A stretch of 58,716 bases of DNA from an uncultured Dokdonia sp. (GCF_937910895.1 NZ_CALEMI010000149.1:1-58716), one strand, 5' to 3'. Positions 9,159 through 18,318 are shown, counted from the stretch's first letter. Numbers and translations are program-made. Notes: generated by a model from the letters alone, not told the origin.

Positions 9159-9228
9159 GATTGAGGCATCATTTTTGAAACATTTTATAATCAAATAAAA
9201 GATTGCATCTTTGTAAAAAATATTAGAA

Positions 9229-9705
9229 ATGAAACATACACTTGTTTTTGCGCTTGTTCTTTTTTTAGCAACCCTATCTGTAGAAGCTCAAAACTTAGGT
9301 AATATCCAGCGAGGTCAACGAGGATATTCACCTCAAGCAAAACCCACAGAAGCAGGGGAACCTGAGAAGCCAGATGTAAACCAATTGAGTATAGAGAAAG
9401 CAACACTTTATAAAGAAATGTTAGGTATTGACGTATTTCAAAAAGAAGTATTACGTACCTATCTAAAAGATTACTATACAGCCCGCGTAGATGTAGATTA
9501 TAACCCAGAATTAAAATTTGAGGACAAACAAAAGCTAATCAACGCAGAGCAAAAGAAGTTTGAGAAAGCCCTCAAGGAAGTATTTTCAGATGATCAAGTA
9601 GAACAAATCCTTCTAGAAGAACAATTTGGAAATAGAGCCAAAAAGAAAAAGAAAGAGGATAAAAAGAAGAAAAAGAAGAAGAAGAGTAAAAAGGAAAAAG
9701 GATAA
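9229..9705 (+). CDS. Exported helical protein with poly-lysine tail
   Basis: The 158-residue product is not assigned to a named family. It has a signal peptide ending VEAQ, a Pro/Gly-rich linker (about 25-50), a charged helical domain (55-130) and an extreme C-terminal tail in which nearly all of about 27 residues are Lys with some Glu, Asp and Ser. The tail could bind nucleic acid, anionic polysaccharide or LPS. A strong terminator follows at 9727-9755. The ATG at 9229 is the natural start before the signal peptide. Confidence 0.7.
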   Translation: MKHTLVFALVLFLATLSVEAQNLGNIQRGQRGYSPQAKPTEAGEPEKPDVNQLSIEKATLYKEMLGIDVFQKEVLRTYLKDYYTARVDVDYNPELKFEDKQKLINAEQKKFEKALKEVFSDDQVEQILLEEQFGNRAKKKKKEDKKKKKKKKSKKEKG

Positions 9706-9726
9706 TATTCAAGTATCATCCATTTT

Positions 9727-9755
9727 AAAAGAGTGCTATACGGCACTCTTTTTTA
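9727..9755 (+). terminator. Rho-independent terminator
   Basis: Arms AAAAGAGTGC (9727-9736) and GCACTCTTTT (9743-9752) pair around a 6-base loop and run into Ts, 21 bp after the stop of 9229-9705. Confidence 0.85.
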
Positions 9756-9846
9756 TTAGTGAAACGTTGTTTTTTAGAGTTGCGAAGCAATACATATAAA
9801 ACGGTTAGTGGAATTAATCCCGCTTTTTAGCGAAATCTAAAATCTA

Positions 9847-9880
9847 AATCCTCGAAGTAAGCTTCGAGGATTATTTTTTT
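9847..9880 (+). terminator. Hairpin with T-run before the M24 peptidase gene
   Basis: AATCCTCGAAG (9847-9857) pairs with CTTCGAGGATT (9862-9872) and is followed by seven Ts (9874-9880). It looks like a second terminator 33 bp before the ATG at 9913, or an attenuator if transcription starts upstream. Confidence 0.7.
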
Positions 9881-9912
9881 ACGTAATTTTATTCATTCCT
9901 AAAACCTGTTTT

Positions 9913-11229
9913 ATGATGACAAGAATATATACTTTTTTCCTTATCCTACTATCATTTGCTACGACGGCTCAAGTGATATCAGAACGTGATCGCGCAGTTG
10001 TGGTAGACGACATTTTGGAAGACCGTTTTAATACACTCCTTCCTAAGCTCATGGATCGAGCGGATATTGATATGTGGATCTTAATTTCTAGAGAGTATAA
10101 TGAAGACCCTGTACTTAAAACCATGTTACCTGCTACTTGGTTAAATGCACGTAGACGTACCATTCTTGTTTTTTATAGAGATCAAGAAAAAAATACCATC
10201 GAAAAATTAGCAGTGGCAAGATACAATATAGGTAAAAGTATCACCTCTGCTTGGGATAAAGAAAAAGAGCCAGATCAATGGAAAGCCCTCACAAAAATTA
10301 TAGAAGCACGTAACCCTAAAAAAATTGGACTTAACTATTCTGATAATTTTGGACTTGCAGACGGTATTGTACGTACCGATTATAATGAGTTCTTAGAAGC
10401 ATTACCACCTTCGTATGCTTCTAAAATTGTATCAGCAGAAAAACTGGCGATTGGTTGGATCGAATCACGTACGCCAAAAGAAATACAGTATTTTGAACAA
10501 TTGGTAGCTATCACACATGATATTATTAAAGACGCCTTTAGCAGTAAAGTCATTACCCCAGGTACCACCACAACAGATGATGTCGTTTGGTATTTAAGAC
10601 AACGTGTGACAGATATGGGATTAGAAACTTGGTTTCATCCTACTGTAGATATACAACGTAGTAACGAAAAACTGGCAAGCCACATAGAATCATTTTCAAA
10701 TAGACCTGAAGGTAAAGTGATCCAGAAAGGAGATCTGTTACATTGTGATTTTGGAATTACCTATTTAAGATTAAATACTGATTGTCAACAACATGCTTAT
10801 GTGCTTAAGGACGGAGAGAAGCAAGCACCTCAATATCTTGTAGATGCGCTTGCCGATGGAAACCGAGTGCAAGATATCTTAACCACCAATTTTCAGACAG
10901 GAAAAACAGGAAATCAAATCCTATTAAAAGCGCTCAAAGAAGGAAAAGATGAGCAACTTGTCCCTTCTATTTATACGCATCCATTAGGTTTGTACGGACA
11001 CTCCGCAGGACCTACCATTGGTATGTGGGATAGTCAAGGCGGTGTGCCAGGCACGGGAGATTATCCACTGTATGAAAATACAGCCTACGCTATAGAATTG
11101 AATACCACCGTTACGATTCCTGCTTGGGAAAAAGATATTCGGATTATGCTGGAAGAAGCAGGTTTCTGGGGCGAAGATGGATTCAGATATGTCTCAGGAA
11201 GACAAGAAGATTTGATTTTGATAGATTAG
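9913..11229 (+). CDS. M24 family metallopeptidase (Xaa-Pro aminopeptidase-like), exported
   Basis: The 438-residue protein starts with a signal peptide (MMTRIYTFFLILLSFATTAQ). It has a creatinase N-terminal domain (about 25-190) and a pita-bread catalytic domain with dinuclear metal ligands Asp279 (HCDFG), Asp290, His363 (YGHSAG) and Glu residues in AYAIELNT and MLEEAGFW. Members cleave N-terminal residues before proline in peptides or dipeptides; here it should act in the periplasm. Start could be the first or second ATG (9913/9916). It stands alone, with terminator-like hairpins before it and the palindrome after it. Confidence 0.88.
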   Translation: MMTRIYTFFLILLSFATTAQVISERDRAVVVDDILEDRFNTLLPKLMDRADIDMWILISREYNEDPVLKTMLPATWLNARRRTILVFYRDQEKNTIEKLAVARYNIGKSITSAWDKEKEPDQWKALTKIIEARNPKKIGLNYSDNFGLADGIVRTDYNEFLEALPPSYASKIVSAEKLAIGWIESRTPKEIQYFEQLVAITHDIIKDAFSSKVITPGTTTTDDVVWYLRQRVTDMGLETWFHPTVDIQRSNEKLASHIESFSNRPEGKVIQKGDLLHCDFGITYLRLNTDCQQHAYVLKDGEKQAPQYLVDALADGNRVQDILTTNFQTGKTGNQILLKALKEGKDEQLVPSIYTHPLGLYGHSAGPTIGMWDSQGGVPGTGDYPLYENTAYAIELNTTVTIPAWEKDIRIMLEEAGFWGEDGFRYVSGRQEDLILID

Positions 11230-11265
11230 AATTTCTATATGATTTCAAAGAGAAGTATTGTTTTT

Positions 11266-11285
11266 TACGCTTTCGCGAAAGCGTA
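11266..11285. repeat. Palindrome copy 4, extended intergenic form
   Basis: TACGCTTTCGCGAAAGCGTA is a perfect 20-bp palindrome between two convergent genes, the M24 peptidase and xerD. It is preceded by Ts on the plus strand (an A-tract on the minus strand). Confidence 0.95.
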
Positions 11286-11330
11286 TATTAAATCACTCTA
11301 ATTGAAAGTTAGTTTTTGAACTTCAATAGA

Positions 11331-12236
11331 TTAGTTTTCTTTACTTCTAGGGTGGTATTTTTGTAATACATCAGAAAGCTGAGACCTATCTACGTGCATA
11401 TATATATCGGTGGTGGTAATGCTTTCATGACCCAGCATTTGCTGAATGGAGCGTAGGTCGGCGCCGTTTTGAAGTAAATGCGTAGCAAAACTATGTCTAA
11501 ACGTATGCGGACTAATGGTCTTTTGTATTCCCGCTTTTATAGCCAAATCCTTAATAATCGTAAAAACCATGGCTCGTGTTAGCTGCCGTCCTCTGCGATT
11601 TAAAAATAAGGTGTTGCTATATTCAGGTTTTGGAGCGGTATGTATTCTTACTTCATTACGATATAAGTTAACATACTTTTGCGTGTGCTCACTTATAGGT
11701 ACAAAACGCTGTTTATCTCCTTTTCCAGTTACACTAATAAACCCCTCCTCAAAATATAAATCAGAGAGTTGTAATGTGATTAACTCAGACACACGAAGAC
11801 CACAGGCATACAGACATTCTAGCATGGCTCTATTGCGTTCTCCCTGCGGATGTCCTAAATCTATAGCAGCAATCAGTTGGTCTATTTCTTCTTCAGAAAG
11901 CGTGTCTGGTAACTTACGACCTATTTTTGGAGGGTCAATGAGATCTGTAGGATTATCATTTCGATAATCTTCAAAAATCAAATAGGTGAAGAATCCTTTT
12001 AATCCTGATAAAATCCGTGCTTGTGATCTTGGCTGTACTTCTTTTGCAATATCATAGACAAACTTTTGAAGCTCTTCTTTTGTAATAGTAATTGGACTTT
12101 TGGTGATCTGATGTTCCTCTAGAAAACGAATTAGTTTTGTGAGATCTCTAGAATAATTGGAAATTGTATTGTCAGAAAGTCCGCGCTCTATACGCAGATA
12201 ATTCTTATAATCGGTAACACTATTTTTCCAATTCAT
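11331..12236 (-). CDS. xerD: Site-specific tyrosine recombinase XerD
   Basis: XerD resolves chromosome dimers at dif together with XerC. The 301-residue protein has the SAM-like N-terminal domain (1-90) and a complete catalytic set: Arg148 (GLRVSE), Lys172 (GKGDKQR), His244 and Arg247 (HTFRHS), His270 (LGHES) and nucleophile Tyr279 (DIYMHVD). Length and the absence of neighbouring mobile genes point to the housekeeping enzyme and not an element integrase. No dif-like site was recognised. It is convergent with the M24 gene and divergent from the outer-membrane gene and aroQ. Confidence 0.9.
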   Translation of the reverse strand: MNWKNSVTDYKNYLRIERGLSDNTISNYSRDLTKLIRFLEEHQITKSPITITKEELQKFVYDIAKEVQPRSQARILSGLKGFFTYLIFEDYRNDNPTDLIDPPKIGRKLPDTLSEEEIDQLIAAIDLGHPQGERNRAMLECLYACGLRVSELITLQLSDLYFEEGFISVTGKGDKQRFVPISEHTQKYVNLYRNEVRIHTAPKPEYSNTLFLNRRGRQLTRAMVFTIIKDLAIKAGIQKTISPHTFRHSFATHLLQNGADLRSIQQMLGHESITTTDIYMHVDRSQLSDVLQKYHPRSKEN

Positions 12237-12629
12237 GCAGAGATACTTTTGTCATTAAAACGTTAGTATAGTATGTATAAAAGACACGAAGTCTAAAATA
12301 CTTGTTTTTTATGTAATCTAGAGGGATATGACTATTTCTACTTCAATTTAAAAAGTACGTATTTACAAAAAAAATAGTGCAATACTTATTTTTAATCTAG
12401 CGTAATGATGATTCTTAAAAAGGAAGTTTTTACACGTTTAAAAATTAGTTTTCAATTTTATTATGACACTTATATTTTGACTATGAGACTAGTATGGCAA
12501 AAGTAATAGTAGTCTGATTTTTTTATTTTTCCTTATTTTAAGAAAAATTTACAATATAAAAATCAATTTGTTTTGTAACAATTTGTAACTATGTAGTCTA
12601 ATACAAACGAACAATTAATTAAAACAATT
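12237..12629. other. Divergent intergenic region xerD/OMP
   Basis: This 393-bp, very AT-rich spacer separates divergent genes and must hold two promoters. Short direct repeats TTTGTAAC occur just upstream of 12600. No exact TAnnTTTG match in a good position, no RNA gene and no ORF with coding character were seen. Confidence 0.6.
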
Positions 12630-13145
12630 ATGAAAAAAATTATTCTTTTAGCCGCTGCGGCATTTATGATCACCACAGGTGTTAACGCACAAGAGACTAC
12701 TTTTGGAGCAAAAGCAGGTTTTACAAGCGGAAATGCAAAAGTAGATGTAGGAAGTGCTAGTGTATCTTCTAGCGAAAGCGGATTTTTTGTAGGTCTTGTT
12801 GTAGACATTCCTGTATCAGAAGGATTTCATGTACAGCCTGAAGCATTGTATACAAATATAGATGATACTAGCTTTTTACAAATTCCTGTATTGGCTAAAT
12901 ACTTAATTGGAGAAACTGGACTTAACCTACAGGCAGGTCCTCAGTTTAACCTTGTTTTGGAAGAAACAGCAGATGATTTTTCATCACTTTCTGTTGGATT
13001 AACAGGTGGGGTTGGATTTGACTTTACAGAAAAGTTCTTTGCAGAAGCACACTATAATGTGCAGTTAACAAATAGTTTTACTGGAAGTGAAGATATAACG
13101 TCAAAAATTGATTTCTTTAATATAGGTGTAGGATATAGATTCTAA
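12630..13145 (+). CDS. Outer membrane beta-barrel protein
   Basis: The 171-residue protein has a signal peptide ending in VNAQ, then alternating strands beginning TTFGAKAGF. It ends NIGVGYRF with the terminal aromatic residue expected for BAM-dependent insertion. It fits the small 8-strand PorT/OmpX-like barrel family common in Bacteroidota. Function is not predictable. It is monocistronic, with a long upstream region and a terminator at 13168-13199. Confidence 0.85.
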   Translation: MKKIILLAAAAFMITTGVNAQETTFGAKAGFTSGNAKVDVGSASVSSSESGFFVGLVVDIPVSEGFHVQPEALYTNIDDTSFLQIPVLAKYLIGETGLNLQAGPQFNLVLEETADDFSSLSVGLTGGVGFDFTEKFFAEAHYNVQLTNSFTGSEDITSKIDFFNIGVGYRF

Positions 13146-13167
13146 TCTTATAAGTTTTACTAATAAG

Positions 13168-13199
13168 AAAGTGCTTTCTCGTTTGGGAGCACTTTTTTT
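13168..13199 (+). terminator. Rho-independent terminator after the barrel gene
   Basis: AAAGTGCT (13168-13175) pairs with AGCACTTT (13188-13195) and is followed by Ts. Confidence 0.8.
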
Positions 13200-13220
13200 A
13201 TGTCTTGTAATGTGGTATTT

Positions 13221-13242
13221 TTACGCTTTCGCGAAAGCGTAA
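13221..13242. repeat. Palindrome copy 5, longest intergenic form
   Basis: A perfect 22-bp palindrome: TTACGC, the core, then GCGTAA. It lies downstream of the barrel gene terminator and upstream of aroQ, with a T-run before it on the plus strand. Confidence 0.95.
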
Positions 13243-13337
13243 ATCTTAGTACAATAAACGTATTTAAAAAGTTTCAATACAATAGAAATAATGAATATGC
13301 GAATTACAATTGACTTCTATAACAATAAAATAAACAG

Positions 13338-13754
13338 ATGAAATTACGCATCATTAACGGTCCCAATCTTAATCTCTTAGGAAAACGTGAACCAGAAATA
13401 TATGGAGGTAAGTCTTTTGAAGATTATTTTAGAGACCTGCAATTTAAGTATCGAAATATTGAACTTTCATACACGCAATCTAATATAGAAGGAGAATTGA
13501 TTACTCAGATCCAAGAATCTGATGGCATGTATGATGGTATTATTTTAAATGCTGCGGCATATACACATACCTCAATAGGTATAGGTGATGTAGTTGCTGC
13601 TATAGAAATTCCTGTGATTGAAGTACATATCTCTAATACATTTGCGCGTGAAGAGTTCAGACATCAGTCTTTTATATCAAAGTATGCAAAAGGAGTTATT
13701 TTAGGATTCGGCTTACAAAGTTATGATCTGGCTATTCAAAGCTTCATAAAGTAA
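13338..13754 (+). CDS. aroQ: Type II 3-dehydroquinate dehydratase AroQ
   Basis: AroQ is the third step of the shikimate pathway, making 3-dehydroshikimate in the cytosol. The 138-residue protein has the full type II signature: IINGPNLNLLGKREPEIYG at the N-terminus (catalytic Tyr in EIYG), SNIEGELI, the NAAAYTHTS substrate loop, EVHISN, and the REEFRH segment. Length is normal for the family, which is a dodecamer. It stands alone between the palindrome and a candidate inverted-repeat element. Confidence 0.95.
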   Translation: MKLRIINGPNLNLLGKREPEIYGGKSFEDYFRDLQFKYRNIELSYTQSNIEGELITQIQESDGMYDGIILNAAAYTHTSIGIGDVVAAIEIPVIEVHISNTFAREEFRHQSFISKYAKGVILGFGLQSYDLAIQSFIK

Positions 13755-13755
13755 T

Positions 13756-13914
13756 ACCAGTTATGAATTAAATTTACTGAAAAAGAAAATGATAATTTTT
13801 TTTCTTTATATAAGAAAGAAAAATTAATCATAGCCTTAGTTACGATTTCTTTTTATTTTGAAATAGAAAGGAAAAAAGGGTATTTTATTACAGTAAATTT
13901 AATTCGCAAATGGT
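13756..13914. repeat. Candidate miniature inverted-repeat element
   Basis: Terminal arms of 24 bp, starting ACCAGTTATGAATTAAAT at 13756-13779 and matching the reverse complement of 13891-13914 in 21 of 24 positions, enclose about 110 bp of non-coding AT-rich DNA. Size and structure resemble a MITE, or a long hairpin. It takes up about half of the 329-bp spacer between aroQ and 14084; the rest (13915-14083) shows nothing recognisable beyond a likely promoter area. Confidence 0.45.
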
Positions 13915-14083
13915 GTAAGCTATCATTTTAGATGACTTAGGTCGTGTAACTACTTTTTGTTATATTACTTACTAATCAGGTAATAAGAAAAAATATACTA
14001 GGAACTGGGTATTTTTACGTGCTTTTTTTAGATGTATTTTTATACTTTTAGTAATCAATACTTTATTTAAAAAATATACTATT

Positions 14084-14509
14084 ATGATAGCACCTATTAC
14101 TTTATCTGAAACAAACGCTACTCAAGCGAATACAGACTTTGACGATGCTTTGAAAAATGTACCAGCAACACTTATTTTGGTAATAGGTAACAATGCACTG
14201 GCAAAAGAAGCTATACAAAGGATTTCAGATTCTATCAATTCTGATGATCATTTTTACAAAGGAGTACGCGTTGTACATGCTCCTAAGATTGATTACATTC
14301 TAGATACTTTAAAAGGGTTGCATGTGAGTCCAAGATTAGAAGCTATAGATTGGACTGCAGTGAATTCTTATGTGTTTTTGTCAATTACTAATGTTTTTAA
14401 TAATATAAGCAATGTGGTATTAGCTTCTAAGTATGATACGCAACCAAATTATAATACAGAACAATCGATTATGTTGGCGTTGGCTTATGATAAAAATTTA
14501 AACGAATAA
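14084..14509 (+). CDS. Unknown soluble protein, first of a two-gene unit
   Basis: I do not recognise this 141-residue protein. It has no signal peptide. Predicted features are an alpha/beta pattern with a hydrophobic strand ATLILVIGNN near residue 30 and a second one, YVFLSITNVF, near 100. It starts at ATG 14084 and its stop is only 4 bp before the start of the large exported protein 14514-16340, so the two are almost certainly co-transcribed and may act together. Confidence 0.65.
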   Translation: MIAPITLSETNATQANTDFDDALKNVPATLILVIGNNALAKEAIQRISDSINSDDHFYKGVRVVHAPKIDYILDTLKGLHVSPRLEAIDWTAVNSYVFLSITNVFNNISNVVLASKYDTQPNYNTEQSIMLALAYDKNLNE

Positions 14510-14513
14510 AGTT

Positions 14514-16340
14514 ATGAGCATAAAAATAAATTTCCGGGCTCTTATTTTTCTTTACTGCTTTTGTTTGTCAGTAACCATGTCTTATGCTCAGGATGACAAA
14601 TCCGTATTTTCTATTTTAGAGAAAGATAGAGATGGTGGTTATCAGGACAAAGATTCCTCCTATATTAATAACCGAATCGTAGATATCAATAGTGTTTTAC
14701 AAATTGATTTAGATTTGGGAGAAATCACTTCAAAATTAGAAGAAAATACAACGGGATTGCCCACTGATATTGGAGAAAAAATCAGAAAGCTTACCATAGC
14801 TTTAAAAGAACGTAAAAAAGTTCTGAAAACATTTGATAGTTTATTGAATACGTATGACTACGATACATTCAAAGATACACCTGCTCTTAATGAGCAATGG
14901 GCGGCTGCTATGCAGCAACCAGCGATGAGTGTAGTAAGTCTTTGGGATGTAAGCCCTTATATTATGTCTGGAGATCCGGACGATAGGGATGTAAGTGTAA
15001 GACCTGGACCAACTTATAAAAGAGCGCAAATAGAACTAGAACGCATGACTAAAGAAGTCGAAGATTTTGCTGAGAAGCAAGGAATCTACGTTCAATTTGG
15101 GGCATGGTTGTATAAAAAGAATAACCAAAATACGCCATTACATATTCCAGGATTTGATTCTATTCAACCACAAACGTCTTATGAAGTAGATCGATGGAGA
15201 ATACTTCCTACACCCAAGCAACTAGCAGATTTACAAGAAGCCAGTGCGTTAGCAAAAGAGAACAAGGATAAAGGGGTATCAGTGCTTAAAAAGACTATTG
15301 ACATAGAAGTAAAACAATTAGAGGAAGTGCTTACAGGGCAATTTAACTCACTGGTGGACTCTTTGAATCTAGAAGTGCAACAGTTGCAACAAATAGCTAC
15401 TGATGAAATCACCCCCATTATTACAGAGTTTGAGGCTTTAAAAACATCCATTGAGACTTTTAAGAGTAGTGTAAAACAACGTATCTCCTATTATAAAGGT
15501 TTAGATATCAACTCAGCACTTGTGGTAACACAAGCAATAACACAAATTGAAAGTGATGTGGATTTTATTAAAAATGAGGGTCAAGCATTATTAACTCAAG
15601 CAACTAAGTTGTATAATGATATTAAAGCGTCAATAGATAGTACCATTACCAACGCCGATGCGCTAGAAGGGCTTGCAGAAAATATTAAGAATTATTTAAA
15701 AACGTGGTTAGATACTACACTAGAAAAAACGGATATTTCTGCAATAAAACAACTTTTACAAGGAACTCCCGTAGATTTTGAGTTGTTAAAATTTAGCGAT
15801 AAGGTTTTTAAATTATCGTTAAAAGATCTACCAAAACAAGCAGATTTAGATTTATATACTGCTGGAATACGACAAGATGGAGATCGAGTAGCGTTTAAGT
15901 TTCAAGTAGCTACGAAGGAGAAAACTATATATACAGAGAATAGAGAAGTGTATATGTTTAGAATTTTACCTCATATAGAAAGTACGGTAGGTGTTATTTT
16001 TGCAGATCCTTTGGCAAGAACAAATGTAAAAACACAATTTCAGATGGCTCCATATTATAACTTAATTCTTAAAGGATTATGGGATCAAAAGTTAAGAAGA
16101 AAAAGTGTCACCTATAATCGTATTTTTGATTGGGGAATTGGACTTCATATTTCTGCTCCAGATTTTGATGGCGATGATGTGCCCGAGTTAGGAGCAGGTT
16201 TAGTTCTTTCCATACTACACGATTATGTGCAGTCAGGAATTGCTATTAATGTATTTACAGGAGATCCTTATTGGTACTTTGGCTTGAGATTACCCATACC
16301 CTCTTTTAATATAGGTTCGATTCCTACATCATCAAATTAA
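14514..16340 (+). CDS. Unknown exported protein with coiled coil
   Basis: The 608-residue product is not assigned. It has a signal peptide (about 1-25, ending MSYAQ), then a long charged helical region with heptad-like character from about 240 to 400 (repeated Leu/Ile spacing with Gln/Glu/Lys), and a C-terminal 150-200 residues rich in beta strands with aromatic ends (for example GLHISAPDFDGDD and YWYFGLRLPIPSFN). The tail could be membrane-associated or barrel-like. It is the second gene of a pair with 14084-14509 and ends at a strong bidirectional terminator. Confidence 0.7.
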   Translation: MSIKINFRALIFLYCFCLSVTMSYAQDDKSVFSILEKDRDGGYQDKDSSYINNRIVDINSVLQIDLDLGEITSKLEENTTGLPTDIGEKIRKLTIALKERKKVLKTFDSLLNTYDYDTFKDTPALNEQWAAAMQQPAMSVVSLWDVSPYIMSGDPDDRDVSVRPGPTYKRAQIELERMTKEVEDFAEKQGIYVQFGAWLYKKNNQNTPLHIPGFDSIQPQTSYEVDRWRILPTPKQLADLQEASALAKENKDKGVSVLKKTIDIEVKQLEEVLTGQFNSLVDSLNLEVQQLQQIATDEITPIITEFEALKTSIETFKSSVKQRISYYKGLDINSALVVTQAITQIESDVDFIKNEGQALLTQATKLYNDIKASIDSTITNADALEGLAENIKNYLKTWLDTTLEKTDISAIKQLLQGTPVDFELLKFSDKVFKLSLKDLPKQADLDLYTAGIRQDGDRVAFKFQVATKEKTIYTENREVYMFRILPHIESTVGVIFADPLARTNVKTQFQMAPYYNLILKGLWDQKLRRKSVTYNRIFDWGIGLHISAPDFDGDDVPELGAGLVLSILHDYVQSGIAINVFTGDPYWYFGLRLPIPSFNIGSIPTSSN

Positions 16341-16360
16341 AAATACATTGTATACCATAA

Positions 16361-16398
16361 AAAAAACACCTTATTGAAATTTCAATAAGGTGTTTTTT
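16361..16398. terminator. Bidirectional terminator
   Basis: A perfect inverted repeat centred at 16379/16380 (AAACACCTTATTGAAATTTC and its complement) with A- and T-runs at the ends separates the convergent gene 14514-16340 and lpdA. Confidence 0.9.
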
Positions 16399-16416
16399 TA
16401 TGAAGTGATTTATATG

Positions 16417-17793
16417 TTATAAATGAATGACTTCACCATACGCATCTGCTACGGCTTCCATCACGGCTTCACTCATTGTTGGGTGTGGGTGAATGGTTTT
16501 TAGAACCTCGTGCCCTGTAGTTTCTAGTTTACGTCCAAGAACAGCTTCTGCGATCATATCGGTAACACCTGCACCAATCATGTGACATCCTAGCCATTCT
16601 CCATACTTCGCATCAAAGATAACTTTTACAAACCCATCTTTAGCTCCAGAAGCACTCGCTTTACCAGAAGCAGAGAATGGAAATTTACCAACTTTAAGTT
16701 CGTAACCTGCTTCTTTAGCTTGCTTTTCTGTCATTCCTACACTTGCGATTTCTGGTGAAGCGTATGTACATCCAGGAATGTTTCCGTAATCAATAGCTTC
16801 CACGTGCATTCCAGCTATTTTCTCAACACAGGTAATTCCTTCTGCAGAAGCTACGTGAGCAAGTGCGGGTCCTTTAGTCACATCACCAATTGCATAATAT
16901 CCTGGGATGTTTGTTTGGTACCAATCGTTTACAATTATTTTATCACGATCTACGACAATACCAACATCTTCTAGTCCTATATTCTCAATATTTGTTTTAA
17001 TACCTACTGCAGAAAGTACGATATCTGCTTCTAGAATTTCTTCTCCTTTTTTTGTTTTAACGGTAGCTTTTACTCCGTTTTCTGTTTTTTCAACTTTCTC
17101 AACAGAACTATTGGTCATTACAGTAATTCCTGCTTTTTTCATAGAACGTTCAAATTGTTTTGAAACATCCTCATCTTCTACAGGAACTACATTTGGCATA
17201 TACTCTACGATAGTTACTTCTGTTCCCATCGAGTTATAAAAACTTGCAAATTCTACTCCAATCGCACCAGAACCAACCACAATCATTTTCTTAGGCTGTT
17301 TGTCTAAGGTCATTGCCTTGCGATATCCTATAACCGTTTCTCCATCTTGAGGTAAACTTGGTAGTTCTCTAGAGCGAGCCCCTGTTGCTATGATAATATG
17401 ATCTGCACTATACTCTTTACCGTCAACTTCTACTTTCTTTCCAGGCTTTATTTTACCATAGCCTTCAATCACATCAATTTTATTTTTTTTCATCAGGAAT
17501 TGAACACCTTTACTCATTCCTTCTGCGACTCCACGACTCCGTTTTACAACGGCAGCAAAATCTTTATCTACATTATCTACTTTAAGACCGTAATCTTCAG
17601 CATGCTTAAGGTATTCAAAAACTTGGGCACTTTTAAGTAATGCTTTTGTAGGGATACATCCCCAATTTAAACATACACCTCCGAGGCTTTCTTTTTCTAC
17701 AACTGCAGTTTTTAACCCCAGTTGAGAAGCTCTAATAGCTGTTACATATCCGCCAGGGCCACTCCCTAAAACGATAACATCATACTTGCTCAT
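16417..17793 (-). CDS. lpdA: Dihydrolipoyl dehydrogenase
   Basis: This is the E3 component of the 2-oxoacid dehydrogenase complexes and glycine cleavage, reoxidising dihydrolipoamide with NAD. The 458-residue protein shows the FAD motif GSGPGG (10-15), the redox-active disulfide Cys41/Cys46 (GGVCLNWGCIPTK), the NAD motif GSGAIGVEFASF, and the C-terminal HPHPTMSE (His437, Glu442). It is not next to E1/E2 genes here, which is usual for a shared E3. It lies downstream of msrB and separated from it by a likely terminator. Confidence 0.95.
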   Translation of the reverse strand: MSKYDVIVLGSGPGGYVTAIRASQLGLKTAVVEKESLGGVCLNWGCIPTKALLKSAQVFEYLKHAEDYGLKVDNVDKDFAAVVKRSRGVAEGMSKGVQFLMKKNKIDVIEGYGKIKPGKKVEVDGKEYSADHIIIATGARSRELPSLPQDGETVIGYRKAMTLDKQPKKMIVVGSGAIGVEFASFYNSMGTEVTIVEYMPNVVPVEDEDVSKQFERSMKKAGITVMTNSSVEKVEKTENGVKATVKTKKGEEILEADIVLSAVGIKTNIENIGLEDVGIVVDRDKIIVNDWYQTNIPGYYAIGDVTKGPALAHVASAEGITCVEKIAGMHVEAIDYGNIPGCTYASPEIASVGMTEKQAKEAGYELKVGKFPFSASGKASASGAKDGFVKVIFDAKYGEWLGCHMIGAGVTDMIAEAVLGRKLETTGHEVLKTIHPHPTMSEAVMEAVADAYGEVIHL

Positions 17794-17850
17794 AGTTAGA
17801 TTTTTTATGGTCTATTTTACAGTGCGAAAATACATATTAAACACCATATC

Positions 17851-17885
17851 TTAAAACTAAAATCCCGAAGTGTTTCCTCAGGATT
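17851..17885 (-). terminator. Likely terminator downstream of msrB
   Basis: On the minus strand AATCCTGAGG (17885-17876) pairs with CTTCGGGATT (17870-17861), with two G-U pairs, followed by a T-rich stretch. It would end the msrB transcript before lpdA. Confidence 0.55.
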
Positions 17886-17914
17886 CTAATTCCTCATTTT
17901 ATTTTGAAAAGTAA

Positions 17915-18307
17915 TTATTCTTTAAAATTGATACTGGCAGAGTTCACACAGTATCGTTGTCCTGTTTCTGTAGGGCCGTCATTAAAAACATGACCTAAGT
18001 GAGAACCGCAGTTTGCACATACTATTTCGGTACGCATCATTCCAAGTGTAGTATCTCTTATATATTCAACAGTACCATCTATAGAGGCATCAAAACTTGG
18101 CCATCCACAGCCGCTATCAAATTTTTGGGAACTCTCAAATAACTTAGCATTACACGCACCACAGTGATAAGCGCCATCTTCTTTGTGTAGGTTGTACTCA
18201 CCTGTAAATGGACGTTCAGTTCCTTTTTTTCGAAGAATCGCATAACGCTCTGGACCTAATTCTTCTAGCCATTCAGCTTCAGTTTTATCTACGGGGTATT
18301 TTTTCAT
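17915..18307 (-). CDS. msrB: Peptide-methionine (R)-S-oxide reductase MsrB, cytosolic
   Basis: MsrB reduces the R epimer of methionine sulfoxide in proteins. The 130-residue protein is a complete single-domain enzyme: zinc ligands Cys49/Cys52 and Cys97/Cys100, SGCGWPSF with resolving-type Cys67, and catalytic Cys120 in RYCVNSASI. It has no signal peptide, so it should be cytosolic. A second msrB, carried by a lipoprotein, lies 78 bp upstream on the same strand. Probable co-transcription suggests joint protection of cytosol and envelope. Confidence 0.94.
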   Translation of the reverse strand: MKKYPVDKTEAEWLEELGPERYAILRKKGTERPFTGEYNLHKEDGAYHCGACNAKLFESSQKFDSGCGWPSFDASIDGTVEYIRDTTLGMMRTEIVCANCGSHLGHVFNDGPTETGQRYCVNSASINFKE

Positions 18308-18318
18308 AACATTATTAT

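Noticed and set aside
11331-12236. Phage or genomic-island integrase
   Set aside because: The recombinase has the normal length and motifs of housekeeping XerD and has no mobile genes next to it.
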